Assembly: GCA_031260125.1 (NCBI GenBank)
Contig: JAIRKM010000009.1
Span: 1 to 56,703, forward strand
Direction of reading: 5' to 3'
DNA length: 56,703 nt
Source: Helicobacteraceae bacterium
GTDB lineage: Bacteria > Campylobacterota > Campylobacteria > Campylobacterales > SZUA-545
Shown: positions 25,296 to 33,794 of the stretch, piece after piece
Layout: the number at the start of each line of letters is the position of its first letter
Position numbering within the stretch: position 1 is the first letter of the stretch
Translations under genes and position numbers: made by a program
The notes under the pieces: generated by a model
The model's input: the letters and a program-made list of their open reading frames with translations, nothing else
Database searches by the model: none
What the model was told of the DNA's origin: nothing

Positions 25296-27446
25296 TTGCT
25301 GGAAGATATCGCTTCAAGGTTTGCTCCTGTCCGCGGCGCGGACGAGGCAAAAATGTTGCTCTTTTCGCTGATCAAAACCGAGAAGCTAGAAAGGGCGTGC
25401 CGGAAGGCAGAGGAGGTTCACAGCGGTCAGAACCGTAAAAGCGGAGAGCCGTATATCGTCCATCCTCTTCTAGTTGCGGCGGCGACCGCCTATTTTGGCG
25501 GCGATGAATCGATGGCAATCGCGGCTGTGCTGCACGACGCCATTGAGGATACGCCGTGTACTCTCGATGAGGTGCGCGAGGAGTTCGGCGACGAGCCGGC
25601 GAAGCTGGTGGACGGGCTGACCAAAATTGACAAGATACGCGAAGAGAATCTGCTGCCAAGCGATCGCAAAGACGAAAAGCTCATTGAATCCGCTCTGACA
25701 TTCCGCAAGATGCTGGTCGTCTCCATCAGCGACGTGCGCGTGCTGGTGATCAAGCTGTGCGATCGCCTTCACAACATGCTCACTCTCGACGCGCTAGAAG
25801 CGGATAAGCGCAAGAGGATCGCCGAGGAGACGCTTGTGGTTTATGCCCCAATTGCCCATAGGCTTGGGATTGGGCTGATCAAGACGCTGCTGGAGGATAG
25901 GAGTTTTTACTATATCTTCCCCGACGAGTACGCGCAGATAGACAGCTTTATCGCGGCGCACGCTCAGGCTCTCAGGCTTGGGCTCAACGGCATGATCGCG
26001 GAGATCAAAAAGATGATGCTCAATAACGGGTTCTCCGAAGGGGATTTTGAGATTGGAGCGCGGGTAAAGCACTACTATTCAATCTACACGAAGATGCAGC
26101 GCAAGGGCGTCAAGATCGACGAGGTGCTTGATCTGATGGCGGCGCGGATCCTTGTGAAGACTCCTATGGATTGCTATAAGGTGCTTGGGCTGTTGCACAC
26201 CCGCTACCGTCCGCTGATCGCCCGTTTCAAGGAGTACATCGCGCTTCCAAAGGAGAACGGCTATCAGACGCTTCATACCACGCTTTTTCACGACAGCGGC
26301 ATATACGAGGTGCAAATCCGCACCTTTGATATGCACAAGACCGCGGAATACGGCATAGCCGCCCACTGGAAGTACAAGGCGGGAGCGCTTTCGCCCAAGC
26401 TCAACTGGCTGGAGGGCATGCAGTACAGCGGCGAGAATCCGCTTGATTTCTACGAGCTGGCAAAAAACGATCTATACAGCGAGGAGGTGGTGGTTTACTC
26501 CCCTCACGGGAAGACCTTTTCGCTCCCGCGCGGGGCAACAGCGCTGGATTTTGCCTTTATGGTGCATAGCGAGGTGGGGTTGAAGGCAAAGGACGCCTAT
26601 ATCAACCGCGTAAAACAACCGCTGCTAACCGAGCTAAGAACCGGCGATATGGTGCAGATCATCACCGACGCCAGAGCGCTGCCCCGTTGCAGTTGGATCG
26701 AGGCGCTGAAGACATCAAGGGCGAGGAACATTCTGCGCCACACCTGCAACCAGCGCCTGCGCGAGCTAGATCGCCTCAGCGCCCTTTCCATTCTGCGCTT
26801 TTGCATCGGCGACGACGAGGAGAATCTGGAGAATTGGCTCAAAAGGCACGGCTACGAAGAGTCGATCGTAAAACTCCCCAAAGAGAACGCTCTGCTGGAG
26901 GAGATTTTGACCTGCTACTTCAAGGAAAAACACAAAACCGGCATCTTTAGGATCAACACCTCAAGACCAAAAAAATATCTGATCGAAAATCTGGAGATCG
27001 TCTCGCCCAAAGCGATCAGCGCGATAGATTTTGACTACTGCTGCCATCCAAAGTTCGGCGATCAGATTCTGATGTTTTACCACAAGCGCGGGCGGGCGAC
27101 TATCCATCACAAGATGTGTGAAAACGCCTACGCGCTTTTGAAGGCGGGCGAAAACGCGCTCAAGGCGGGCTGGGTCGGCGGCACGGTCGGATTGTATCGG
27201 CTGGTTGTAAATCTGGAGAACAAAAAAGGCGCTCTTCTGGCGCTTTTAACCTACCTTTCAAGGCGGGACGTGAACATAGCGACCATATCGCTGGGGCACG
27301 GCACGGAGAAACTTCCAAGCTGGTGCGAGATCACCGCCGAGTTTCCTCTGGCGACTTTAAGTAAAATAAAACTTGTAATCGCGAAAAGATTTAGCTTGGT
27401 TTCCCTTTCGATCACGGACGATATTTATAAAAACATAGGTCAATAG
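25296..27446 (+). CDS. spoT: Bifunctional (p)ppGpp synthetase/hydrolase, RelA/SpoT family
   Basis: A 716-residue RSH enzyme, the usual single stringent-response enzyme in this phylum. Domains in order: HD hydrolase (~residues 40–190, HPLLVAA and HDAIED), synthetase (~235–350, with LPKENGYQTLHTT), TGS (~395–455, VVYSPHGKTFSLPRGA), a zinc-finger/helical region with CCHP, and a C-terminal ACT domain (~640–716, VNLENKKGALLALLTYL). Both catalytic halves appear intact. The TTG start lies 2 nt after the rpoZ stop, a weak codon in a coupled position that may keep enzyme levels low. Confidence 0.94.
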   Translation: MLEDIASRFAPVRGADEAKMLLFSLIKTEKLERACRKAEEVHSGQNRKSGEPYIVHPLLVAAATAYFGGDESMAIAAVLHDAIEDTPCTLDEVREEFGDEPAKLVDGLTKIDKIREENLLPSDRKDEKLIESALTFRKMLVVSISDVRVLVIKLCDRLHNMLTLDALEADKRKRIAEETLVVYAPIAHRLGIGLIKTLLEDRSFYYIFPDEYAQIDSFIAAHAQALRLGLNGMIAEIKKMMLNNGFSEGDFEIGARVKHYYSIYTKMQRKGVKIDEVLDLMAARILVKTPMDCYKVLGLLHTRYRPLIARFKEYIALPKENGYQTLHTTLFHDSGIYEVQIRTFDMHKTAEYGIAAHWKYKAGALSPKLNWLEGMQYSGENPLDFYELAKNDLYSEEVVVYSPHGKTFSLPRGATALDFAFMVHSEVGLKAKDAYINRVKQPLLTELRTGDMVQIITDARALPRCSWIEALKTSRARNILRHTCNQRLRELDRLSALSILRFCIGDDEENLENWLKRHGYEESIVKLPKENALLEEILTCYFKEKHKTGIFRINTSRPKKYLIENLEIVSPKAISAIDFDYCCHPKFGDQILMFYHKRGRATIHHKMCENAYALLKAGENALKAGWVGGTVGLYRLVVNLENKKGALLALLTYLSRRDVNIATISLGHGTEKLPSWCEITAEFPLATLSKIKLVIAKRFSLVSLSITDDIYKNIGQ

Positions 27447-27449
27447 AAT

Positions 27450-28664
27450 ATGAAAAACGCAATAGAAAATAGGGCGCTGCGCGAGATTGAGCGCGGTTGT
27501 GTGGAGGTGATCGGCAAAGAGCGGCTGATCGAATCTCTCGATCGCTATCATAGCGGCGGCGTGGAGTGGCGGGTGAAAGCGGGCTTTGATCCCACCGCCG
27601 CCGATTTGCATCTAGGACACGCGGTTTTGCTCTCAAAACTTGCCGTTATGCAAAAGCACGGCGCGATCGTGCAGTTTCTCATCGGCGACTTCACGGCGAC
27701 GATAGGCGATCCTACCGGCAAGAGTCAGACGCGCAAAACGCTAAGCGCCGAAGAGGTGGCGCAAAACGCCAAAACCTACGAGGAGCAGGTGTTTAAGGTA
27801 CTCGATCGCGCCAGAACCCAAATTGTGTTTAACTCCGCGTGGCTAAACACGTTGGGCGCGGGCGGGCTGATCGCGCTTGCGCGTGAGCAAAGCGTGGCGC
27901 GTATGCTTGAGCGGGACGACTTTGAAAAGCGCTACCGCTCGCAGACTCCTATCGCCATCAGCGAATTTATCTATCCGCTGTTACAGGGCTACGACAGCGT
28001 TCATCTTAAAAGCGACGTGGAGCTGGGCGGCAGCGATCAGAAGTTCAATCTGCTGATGGGCAGGCAACTTCAAAAGAGCTTTAACGTGCCGCAGCAGACG
28101 GTGATGACGATGCCGCTCTTAGAGGGGCTTGATGGCGTCAGCAAGATGAGTAAGTCGCTGGGTAACTACGTGGGTTTAACGGAGCCGCCGGAGACGATGT
28201 TTGCGAAAATTTTGAGCATCAGCGACGATCTGATGTGGCGCTGGTACGAACTGCTCAGCGCTAAAAGTTTAGAGGAGATCGCGGCGCTCAAAGAGAGCGT
28301 GCGCTGCGGCGGGACGCATCCAAAGAAGGCGAAGGAGGAACTAGCAATCGAAATGACATCGCGCTATCACGGTGCGGCTGCCGCGCAAAAGGCACGCGGG
28401 GAATTTGATCGCGTCCACAGCCAAAACGCGCTTCCGGAGGAGATGGAAGAGTCTATTTTTACCGCGCCTGTCTGGATTGGCAAGGCGTTTGTCGAAGCGG
28501 GGCTTGTCGCCTCTACGAGCGAGTTGAAGCGTGTGTTACAATCCCGATCAATGAAGCTAAACGGCGAAACGATCGACGATTTTAAGCTCGAACTTCAAGC
28601 GGGCGAGTTTGTGGCGCAGATAGGCAGGCGCAAGTTTGTCCGCGTGAAGGTGGTGCAGCGGTGA
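27450..28664 (+). CDS. tyrS: Tyrosyl-tRNA synthetase
   Basis: A 404-residue class I synthetase charging tRNA-Tyr. The HIGH-type motif is HLGHAV (~residues 52–57) within AGFDPTAADLHLGHAV, and the KMSKS loop is intact in GVSKMSKSLGNYVG (~residue 230). The FIGDFTATIGDPTGKS block and the C-terminal S4 RNA-binding domain (~345–404) place it in the TyrZ-like branch common in Campylobacterota. It follows spoT by 3 nt and overlaps the next gene by 4 nt (GTGA). Confidence 0.95.
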   Translation: MKNAIENRALREIERGCVEVIGKERLIESLDRYHSGGVEWRVKAGFDPTAADLHLGHAVLLSKLAVMQKHGAIVQFLIGDFTATIGDPTGKSQTRKTLSAEEVAQNAKTYEEQVFKVLDRARTQIVFNSAWLNTLGAGGLIALAREQSVARMLERDDFEKRYRSQTPIAISEFIYPLLQGYDSVHLKSDVELGGSDQKFNLLMGRQLQKSFNVPQQTVMTMPLLEGLDGVSKMSKSLGNYVGLTEPPETMFAKILSISDDLMWRWYELLSAKSLEEIAALKESVRCGGTHPKKAKEELAIEMTSRYHGAAAAQKARGEFDRVHSQNALPEEMEESIFTAPVWIGKAFVEAGLVASTSELKRVLQSRSMKLNGETIDDFKLELQAGEFVAQIGRRKFVRVKVVQR

Positions 28665-29761
28665 AACTACAACCTGTCAAAATTGGCAAACATACGCTGC
28701 GTTATCCGATCATTCAGGGCGGAATGGGCGTTGGGATCAGTTGGTCAAACCTAGCGGGCAGCGTAAGCAAAGAGGGAGCGCTCGGCGTGATCAGCTCCAT
28801 AGGCACGGGCAACTACCAAAACCGGCGGTTTGTCAAGAACTTTTCGTTTGATCGCCCGTCTGGTACAGCCGAGTTTTACAACCGCGGCGCGACATTTGAG
28901 ATTTTCAAAAAGGCGCGGGAGATATGCGGCGATGCTCCTTTGGGGGCGAACATACTACAGGCGATCAACGATTACGAGAGGGTGGTGATCGATACGTGCG
29001 AAGCGGGAGCGGACATCATCATCACAGGCGCCGGATTGCCTATGAATATGCCGGAATACGCCGCAGACTTTCCAGATGTGGCGCTTATCCCGATCGTCAG
29101 TTCCTCCAAGGCTTTGTGCCTGATCGCCAAGCGGTGGGAGCAACGTTTCAAGCGCGTGCCTGATGCGGTGGTGCTTGAGGGGCCGCTAAGCGGCGGACAT
29201 CAGGGATTTACTTACGAGCAGTGTATCGATCCGGAGTATCAGCTTGAAAAGCTAATCGCTCCTGTGGTCGCCGCGGCGCGAAGCATAGACGCCTCTATTC
29301 CCGTTTTCGCGGCGGGCGGGATATGGGATCACGACGACATTGCGCGGGCGATAGAGCTTGGCGCGTCCGGCGTACAGATGGGTACGCGCTTTATCGGTAC
29401 CTTTGAGTGCGACGCGCCGGATATTTATAAGCGGCTGTTGCTCGACTGCACGGCGGATCAGATCAAGCTGATCAGTTCGCCCGTAGGCTATCCCGCACGC
29501 GCGATCCGCACGCCGCTTATCGACACAATCGATCGGCGCGATGGTCTGGCGATACGGTGCGTGAGCAACTGCGTTGTGCCGTGTAAACGAGGAGAGGAGG
29601 CAAAAAAGGTGGGTTACTGCATAGCCGACAGACTTTCAGACGCGGCGGCGGGCATCTTGGAGACGGGACTCTTTTTTTCAGGATCAAACGGGCATAGGAT
29701 CGACAAGATCATCAGCGTCCATGAGCTGATGCAAAAGCTGGTAAATGGGGAAGAGGTTTAA
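28661..29761 (+). CDS. Nitronate monooxygenase family flavoprotein (HP0773-like)
   Basis: A 366-residue FMN-dependent TIM-barrel enzyme of the 2-nitropropane dioxygenase/FabK group. Visible features: PIIQGGMGVGISWSNLAGSV at the N-terminus, TGAGLPMNMPEYA in the middle, the active-site segment EGPLSGGHQGF with His, and the FMN-phosphate segment FAAGGIWDHDDIARA followed by GVQMGTRF. Most such proteins oxidise toxic nitronates; a FabK-like enoyl-ACP reductase role is less likely but not excluded. Starts at GTG coupled to tyrS, and overlaps the amidase gene by 17 nt. Confidence 0.88.
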   Translation: MKLQPVKIGKHTLRYPIIQGGMGVGISWSNLAGSVSKEGALGVISSIGTGNYQNRRFVKNFSFDRPSGTAEFYNRGATFEIFKKAREICGDAPLGANILQAINDYERVVIDTCEAGADIIITGAGLPMNMPEYAADFPDVALIPIVSSSKALCLIAKRWEQRFKRVPDAVVLEGPLSGGHQGFTYEQCIDPEYQLEKLIAPVVAAARSIDASIPVFAAGGIWDHDDIARAIELGASGVQMGTRFIGTFECDAPDIYKRLLLDCTADQIKLISSPVGYPARAIRTPLIDTIDRRDGLAIRCVSNCVVPCKRGEEAKKVGYCIADRLSDAAAGILETGLFFSGSNGHRIDKIISVHELMQKLVNGEEV

Positions 29762-30845
29762 GTTTTTCTGCCTCTTTCTGTTCTGCCTGACGGCTGCGGC
29801 GGCGCAGACGCTGGAGAGTTACTCGCTCACAAAGGAGCGCCTGACTCTGGAGTTTTCACAGCCGATCGCGCAAGAGGGCTATTCGCGCTTTGTCATCAAG
29901 GCTTCCGGCGGCGAGCCTTATAGAAACGTCATCGATATTAAGGCGGCGTATCCGCTCAAAACTTTTATTGACGATAAGACCTTAGGCGCCGCCGTGAAGA
30001 TCGCGCAGTTCAACGCACAGACGGCGCGGGTGGTACTCTCGCGTTCAGGCGCGTTTGAGATCGACGTGCAAACCGACGACAAAACTATGACGATCTATAT
30101 AAAAGAGGAGCGGGGCAAAGAGGAAAAAGCCGCCGAAAATCCCTTTGGTTCTTTTATCGTAGTGGTGGACGCGGGGCATGGCGGGAGGGACGCGGGCGCG
30201 GTTGGCATCGGGAAGGTGAGCGAAAAAGAGCTGGTGCTGAAGGTGGCGCTTCTAACGGAGAAAAAACTCAAAGAGCGCGGCTTTAAGGTGTTTATGACAA
30301 GGGGTGAGGATAAATACCTTTCACTGCACGATCGCACGGGATTTGCAAACAAGGTCAATGCCGATCTCTTCATATCGATCCATGCGAATGCGGGGCCAAA
30401 ATCAAAAAACGGCGATAAGCTTGAAGGGATCGAAACCTACTTTCTCTCTCCCGCAAGAAGCGATCGCGCCAAAGAGGTCGCGGCGCTTGAAAACGGCGTT
30501 GTAGTGGACAATATGGAACACTACTCAAAGGAAACCTTCCTCAACTTCTTAAACCGCGAAATGGTGGTAAGTTCCAACAAGCTCGCGATTGACATTCAGC
30601 GCGGAATGCTTTTTGAGGCGCGCAAGCAGTTTGGCAAGGTGCGCGATAGCGGCGTAAGAGAGGGCCCGTTTTGGGTACTTGTGGGCGCGCAGATGCCCGC
30701 CGTGCTTGTGGAGATAGGATACGTTACGCACAAGGAGGACGTTAAGCGGCTGATGAGCGGCAAATATCAGCAAGCCCTTGCGGACGGTATCGTGCTTGGC
30801 GTGGAAAGCTATCTTATGCACGAAGTACTAGGAGGCAGAAATTGA
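29745..30845 (+). CDS. N-acetylmuramoyl-L-alanine amidase (AmiA/AmiC type)
   Basis: A 366-residue exported amidase that cleaves the MurNAc–L-Ala bond of peptidoglycan for daughter-cell separation. The signal peptide is residues 1–21 (ending AAAAQ). An AMIN-like targeting domain (~25–125) precedes the Amidase_3 catalytic domain (~138–360). Zinc ligands are visible in VVVDAGHGGRDAGA (His), the Glu of KVSEKELVLK, and ISIHANAG (His), with the catalytic Glu in VLVEIGYVTH. It is the HP0772 (amiA) equivalent; the ATG lies inside the upstream gene. Confidence 0.93.
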   Translation: MGKRFKFFCLFLFCLTAAAAQTLESYSLTKERLTLEFSQPIAQEGYSRFVIKASGGEPYRNVIDIKAAYPLKTFIDDKTLGAAVKIAQFNAQTARVVLSRSGAFEIDVQTDDKTMTIYIKEERGKEEKAAENPFGSFIVVVDAGHGGRDAGAVGIGKVSEKELVLKVALLTEKKLKERGFKVFMTRGEDKYLSLHDRTGFANKVNADLFISIHANAGPKSKNGDKLEGIETYFLSPARSDRAKEVAALENGVVVDNMEHYSKETFLNFLNREMVVSSNKLAIDIQRGMLFEARKQFGKVRDSGVREGPFWVLVGAQMPAVLVEIGYVTHKEDVKRLMSGKYQQALADGIVLGVESYLMHEVLGGRN

Positions 30846-30897
30846 TAAAGGCGACTTGTATTTTGACACATATCAATGCAAAACTAAAGGAATGGCG

Positions 30898-31848
30898 GTG
30901 AAGGATATTTACGATTTGGCTGTTATCGGTGGAGGTCCGGCCGGCATAGCCAGCGCGGTAGAGGCGAGCGTTTTAGGATTAAATGTAGTGCTGTTTGAAA
31001 AGGGGGAGAACCACTCCACAACGATTAGAACTTTTTATAAAGACAATAAAAGAGTCGATAAAGACTGGCGCGGGCAAAAGATTGTGCTTGAGGGAACCGT
31101 TCACTTTATGGAAGGTACAAAGGAAAGCACGATTGAGCTTTTTGACGCGCTTATAAAAAGCGCGGCAATTGAAACTCGCTTTAAGACGGAGATTGTGGAA
31201 GTCATACCGGAGGATCGGTTTTATATCAAAACCGGCGCGGGAGAAGAGTTTACCGCAAATAACGTTATTATAGCGATCGGCTATATGAGTAAGCCAAACA
31301 AGCCCAATTATGAACTGCCGTCATCGTTAAAGCAGCGCGTTCACTTCAATCTCGATTCGTTTTCAAGCGGAGAAAAGGTACTGGTAGTAGGCGGCGGCAA
31401 CAGCGCGGCGGAGTATGCCTACTATTTGAGCGACAACAACAGCGTAACGCTTAGCTATAGAAAAGATCGTTTTAGTCGGTTAAATCCGGTGAATGAGGAT
31501 ATTGTAACGCGCTTAGAGCAGGCAGATAAATTGCGCTTGAAACTCGGCGTTGACATCGTAGGAATGCGCGATCAAGACGGTCTGCCGTCCATCGATTTTG
31601 CCGATGGCACGACGGAGGCGTTCGATCGTGTGCTGTACGCGCTTGGCGGCTCTTCCCCGCTGGATTTTTTGAAACGGTGCAGGGTGGAGCTGGACGGCGC
31701 GGGTAGAGCCGCTTTTGACGAAAATTACCAGACGAGCGTACGCGGATTGTACGTGGCGGGCGACATCGCCGCGAAGGTGGGCGGCTCCATAGCCGCGTCG
31801 CTCAACCACGCCTATCGGATCGTCAATCACATAAAGGCTCTTAGGTGA
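30898..31848 (+). CDS. FAD/NAD(P)-dependent oxidoreductase, thioredoxin-reductase-like without CxxC (Cj0559-like)
   Basis: About 316 residues with two Rossmann folds: the FAD-binding LAVIGGGPAGIASAVEA near the start and NAD(P)H-binding VLVVGGGNSAAEYAYYL (~residue 160), plus the C-terminal FAD motif LYVAGDIAAKVGGSI. The redox CxxC of true thioredoxin reductases is missing; only isolated Cys remain. This resembles ferredoxin/flavodoxin-NADP reductase-type or YpdA-type proteins. The GTG start is chosen because AAAGGA lies 6 nt ahead; an ATG six bases earlier would leave no spacing, and a TTG at 30856 is less likely. Overlaps the glycosyltransferase gene by 4 nt. Confidence 0.82.
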   Translation: MKDIYDLAVIGGGPAGIASAVEASVLGLNVVLFEKGENHSTTIRTFYKDNKRVDKDWRGQKIVLEGTVHFMEGTKESTIELFDALIKSAAIETRFKTEIVEVIPEDRFYIKTGAGEEFTANNVIIAIGYMSKPNKPNYELPSSLKQRVHFNLDSFSSGEKVLVVGGGNSAAEYAYYLSDNNSVTLSYRKDRFSRLNPVNEDIVTRLEQADKLRLKLGVDIVGMRDQDGLPSIDFADGTTEAFDRVLYALGGSSPLDFLKRCRVELDGAGRAAFDENYQTSVRGLYVAGDIAAKVGGSIAASLNHAYRIVNHIKALR

Positions 31849-33062
31849 AAGACTCGATTAGATCAGAGACGGCTGCCGCGCTAAAAGAAGTTGGAAGCGT
31901 TGACATATTTATCGGCATTCCAAGCTATAACTGCGAAAAAACGATCGAGTTTGTCATATCGGCGGTTGCGATTGGGCTTGAGCGATTCTACCCCGACAAA
32001 AAAGCGATTATATTTATAAGCGACGGCGGAAGCACCGACGATACGAGAGAGTGCGCGCTCAATACAAAGACCGGCAGTCTGCCAAAGCTGGTGGCGATCT
32101 ATCGCGGCGTTTCCGGCAAAGGTTCGGCTTTTTTGCAGATCTTTGAAGCCTCTTCACTATTAAACGCCAAAGCAACGGCGATCTTTGAAAGCGATCTCAA
32201 GTCGATCTCGCCAGAGTGGATAAAAAACATACTCGATCCCGTGCTGGAACATAACTATGACCTTGTAACGCCCGCGTATAAACGCTTCAAATTTGACGCT
32301 ACCATCACCACAACGATCGCGTACAATTTGACGCGGGCGATATACGGCGCGGATATATGGCAGCCCATCGGCGGCGATTGGGCGCTCTCCACAACATTTG
32401 TCCGTTTCCTGCTAACGCAAGAGATATGGAACAACGACATAGCCAAGTACGGAGTCGATATATGGATGACGACAAGGGCGCTTGTTTACAACTTCAAGAT
32501 CGCGCAGGCAAAGCTGGGCGTAAAAGTACGTAGAGACAAAGACCCAAACGATCTCTCGGCAATGTTTTATCAGGTCGTAGGCACGATATTTAAGATGACG
32601 GAGACCGATTTCCCCGTATGGTCCAACATAAAAGGGGTAAGAGAGGTGCCGGTTTTTGGAGACTACGTTGGCGTGGAGCCGCAGAGTTTCTTGGTGGATA
32701 AACTGGCGCTTCTTGAGTATTACAAGGGCGGATTTGCCAACTTCAGCGCCGTCTGGCGCGAGCTTTTGGGCGATGAGATATTTGGAGTTTTGGAGACTCT
32801 TAACGCCAACGCGACAGGGGAGAACTTCTATTTGCCCATCGAATCGTGGGTGAAGATCGTTTACATATACGCGGGCGCCTACCGCCGTCTTGAGAGGCAG
32901 CGCGGCAAGCTGCTTAGCACGCTGATACCGATCTACAACGCCAGAGTCGCGTCTATCATTGACGCGCTGAGCGATGAGCAGGTAAGCGCCCATGAGTACT
33001 TTGAGAAACAGGCAAAGGCGTTCGAGGCGGCAAAACCGATGCTTATTGAGATGTACAGATAG
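31845..33062 (+). CDS. GT-A fold glycosyltransferase, resembling glucosyl/mannosyl-3-phosphoglycerate or mannosylglycerate synthases
   Basis: A 405-residue soluble protein starting at GTG. The N-terminal GT-A domain has IFIGIPSYNCEKTIEFVI, then FISDGGSTDDT for nucleotide-sugar binding, KGSAFLQIFEAS, and a metal-site candidate in IFESDLKSISPEWI. The helix-rich second half (~230–405) and the segment IGGDWALS are more like GT78/GT81 compatible-solute synthases than lipopolysaccharide GT2 enzymes. No membrane helix is seen. If correct it would make a glucosyl- or mannosyl-glycerate type solute; no phosphatase partner is adjacent. Family assignment is from pattern memory only. Confidence 0.65.
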   Translation: MKDSIRSETAAALKEVGSVDIFIGIPSYNCEKTIEFVISAVAIGLERFYPDKKAIIFISDGGSTDDTRECALNTKTGSLPKLVAIYRGVSGKGSAFLQIFEASSLLNAKATAIFESDLKSISPEWIKNILDPVLEHNYDLVTPAYKRFKFDATITTTIAYNLTRAIYGADIWQPIGGDWALSTTFVRFLLTQEIWNNDIAKYGVDIWMTTRALVYNFKIAQAKLGVKVRRDKDPNDLSAMFYQVVGTIFKMTETDFPVWSNIKGVREVPVFGDYVGVEPQSFLVDKLALLEYYKGGFANFSAVWRELLGDEIFGVLETLNANATGENFYLPIESWVKIVYIYAGAYRRLERQRGKLLSTLIPIYNARVASIIDALSDEQVSAHEYFEKQAKAFEAAKPMLIEMYR

Positions 33063-33114
33063 ATCGCGGCGCGCCGCCCTTTTCACAAAAGAGAGGTTTT
33101 GCCATGCCGCGATC
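33062..33114 (+). terminator. Large-loop hairpin after the glycosyltransferase gene
   Basis: GATCGCGGC at 33062–33070 pairs perfectly with GCCGCGATC at 33106–33114, enclosing 35 nt. It starts at the last base of the stop codon and is followed by TTGCCCCTTTT, so it may terminate or process the upstream transcript. The rest of the 104-nt gap contains a direct GCGCTATG repeat and a possible −10 (TATGAT) for the flavin reductase gene. Confidence 0.4.
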
Positions 33115-33166
33115 TTGCCCCTTTTGCCGCCTAGCGCTATGATCGGCGCTATGGAGGTATGACGCA

Positions 33167-33712
33167 ATGAAACAAAAGCCGGCCGTCAGCCCATCTCCCG
33201 CGTGGCGGGAGGCGGCGATCGAGGTGGATTTTGAGGGCGGAATTATCCGCCGTATTTCGAGAGATTGGGCGCTGATCGCGGCTGGAGATGGCGGCGATTA
33301 CAATGCGATGACCGCTTCGTGGGGAGCGCTGGGGTATCTGTGGGAAAGACCCATAGCGATCTGCTTTGTCCGCCCGCAGAGATTTACGCGGGGCTTTACC
33401 GACGCGAACGATCTCTTTTCGATAACTTTTTTTGGCGCGGATGTGAAGGCAAAGGTACATAAGATTTTTGGCGGCGAGTCCGGCCGAGATATAGACAAAG
33501 CAAGCAAAGCCGAGGTTACGCCGATCGTTTTTAAGGAAGGCGCAATCGGTTTTGAAGAGGCGGCGGAGACGATCGTGTGCAAAAAAATATACTTTGACGA
33601 TTTTAACCCCGCTAACTTTCTGGATAGCGCGATCGAAAAGCTCTATCCACAGCAGGACTACCACCGTTTCTATATAGGTCAGATCGTTAAGTTTTATCAA
33701 AAGAAAGAGTAG
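33167..33712 (+). CDS. Flavin reductase-like FMN-binding split-barrel protein
   Basis: A 181-residue cytoplasmic protein of the flavin reductase/flavoredoxin family. Family features: the FMN-phosphate contact region YNAMTASWGALGYLW, the WERPIAICFVRPQRFT strand, and NDLFSITFFGADVKAKVHKIFG. It probably reduces or carries FMN using NAD(P)H or a ferredoxin partner; the substrate cannot be deduced. It is preceded by GGAGG and converges on the TonB-dependent receptor gene across a pair of strong hairpins. Confidence 0.8.
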   Translation: MKQKPAVSPSPAWREAAIEVDFEGGIIRRISRDWALIAAGDGGDYNAMTASWGALGYLWERPIAICFVRPQRFTRGFTDANDLFSITFFGADVKAKVHKIFGGESGRDIDKASKAEVTPIVFKEGAIGFEEAAETIVCKKIYFDDFNPANFLDSAIEKLYPQQDYHRFYIGQIVKFYQKKE

Positions 33713-33735
33713 GCGGCGGGAGAGCGCCCGCCGCC
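33712..33735 (+). terminator. GC-rich hairpin 1 between convergent genes
   Basis: GGCGGCGGG and CCCGCCGCC form a perfect 9-bp stem with a 6-nt loop, beginning at the last base of the flavin reductase stop. Only GTTAAAG follows, so it lacks a T-run on this strand. Being symmetric it can act on both strands and probably ends or stabilises the convergent transcripts. Confidence 0.5.
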
Positions 33736-33754
33736 GTTAAAGCAAACCAATCAA

Positions 33755-33785
33755 GCGGCGGCGAGGAGAGCAGTCCCGCCGCCGC
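33755..33785 (-). terminator. GC-rich hairpin 2 between convergent genes
   Basis: GCGGCGGCG and CGCCGCCGC form a second perfect 9-bp stem with a 13-nt loop, 9 nt before the receptor stop codon. Its arms resemble those of hairpin 1, so alternative cross-pairing between the two is possible. It lies just downstream of the receptor gene on that gene's strand. Confidence 0.5.
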
Positions 33786-33794
33786 GGTAGTAGG

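Noticed and set aside
32412-33167. Minus-strand open frame covering the end of the glycosyltransferase gene
   Set aside because: Overlaps a well-supported gene over most of its length; residue usage is atypical.
33062-33785. GGC/GCC-rich inverted repeats considered as a CRISPR array or REP element
   Set aside because: Only single hairpins with unequal spacing; no repeat–spacer pattern and no cas genes in the window.
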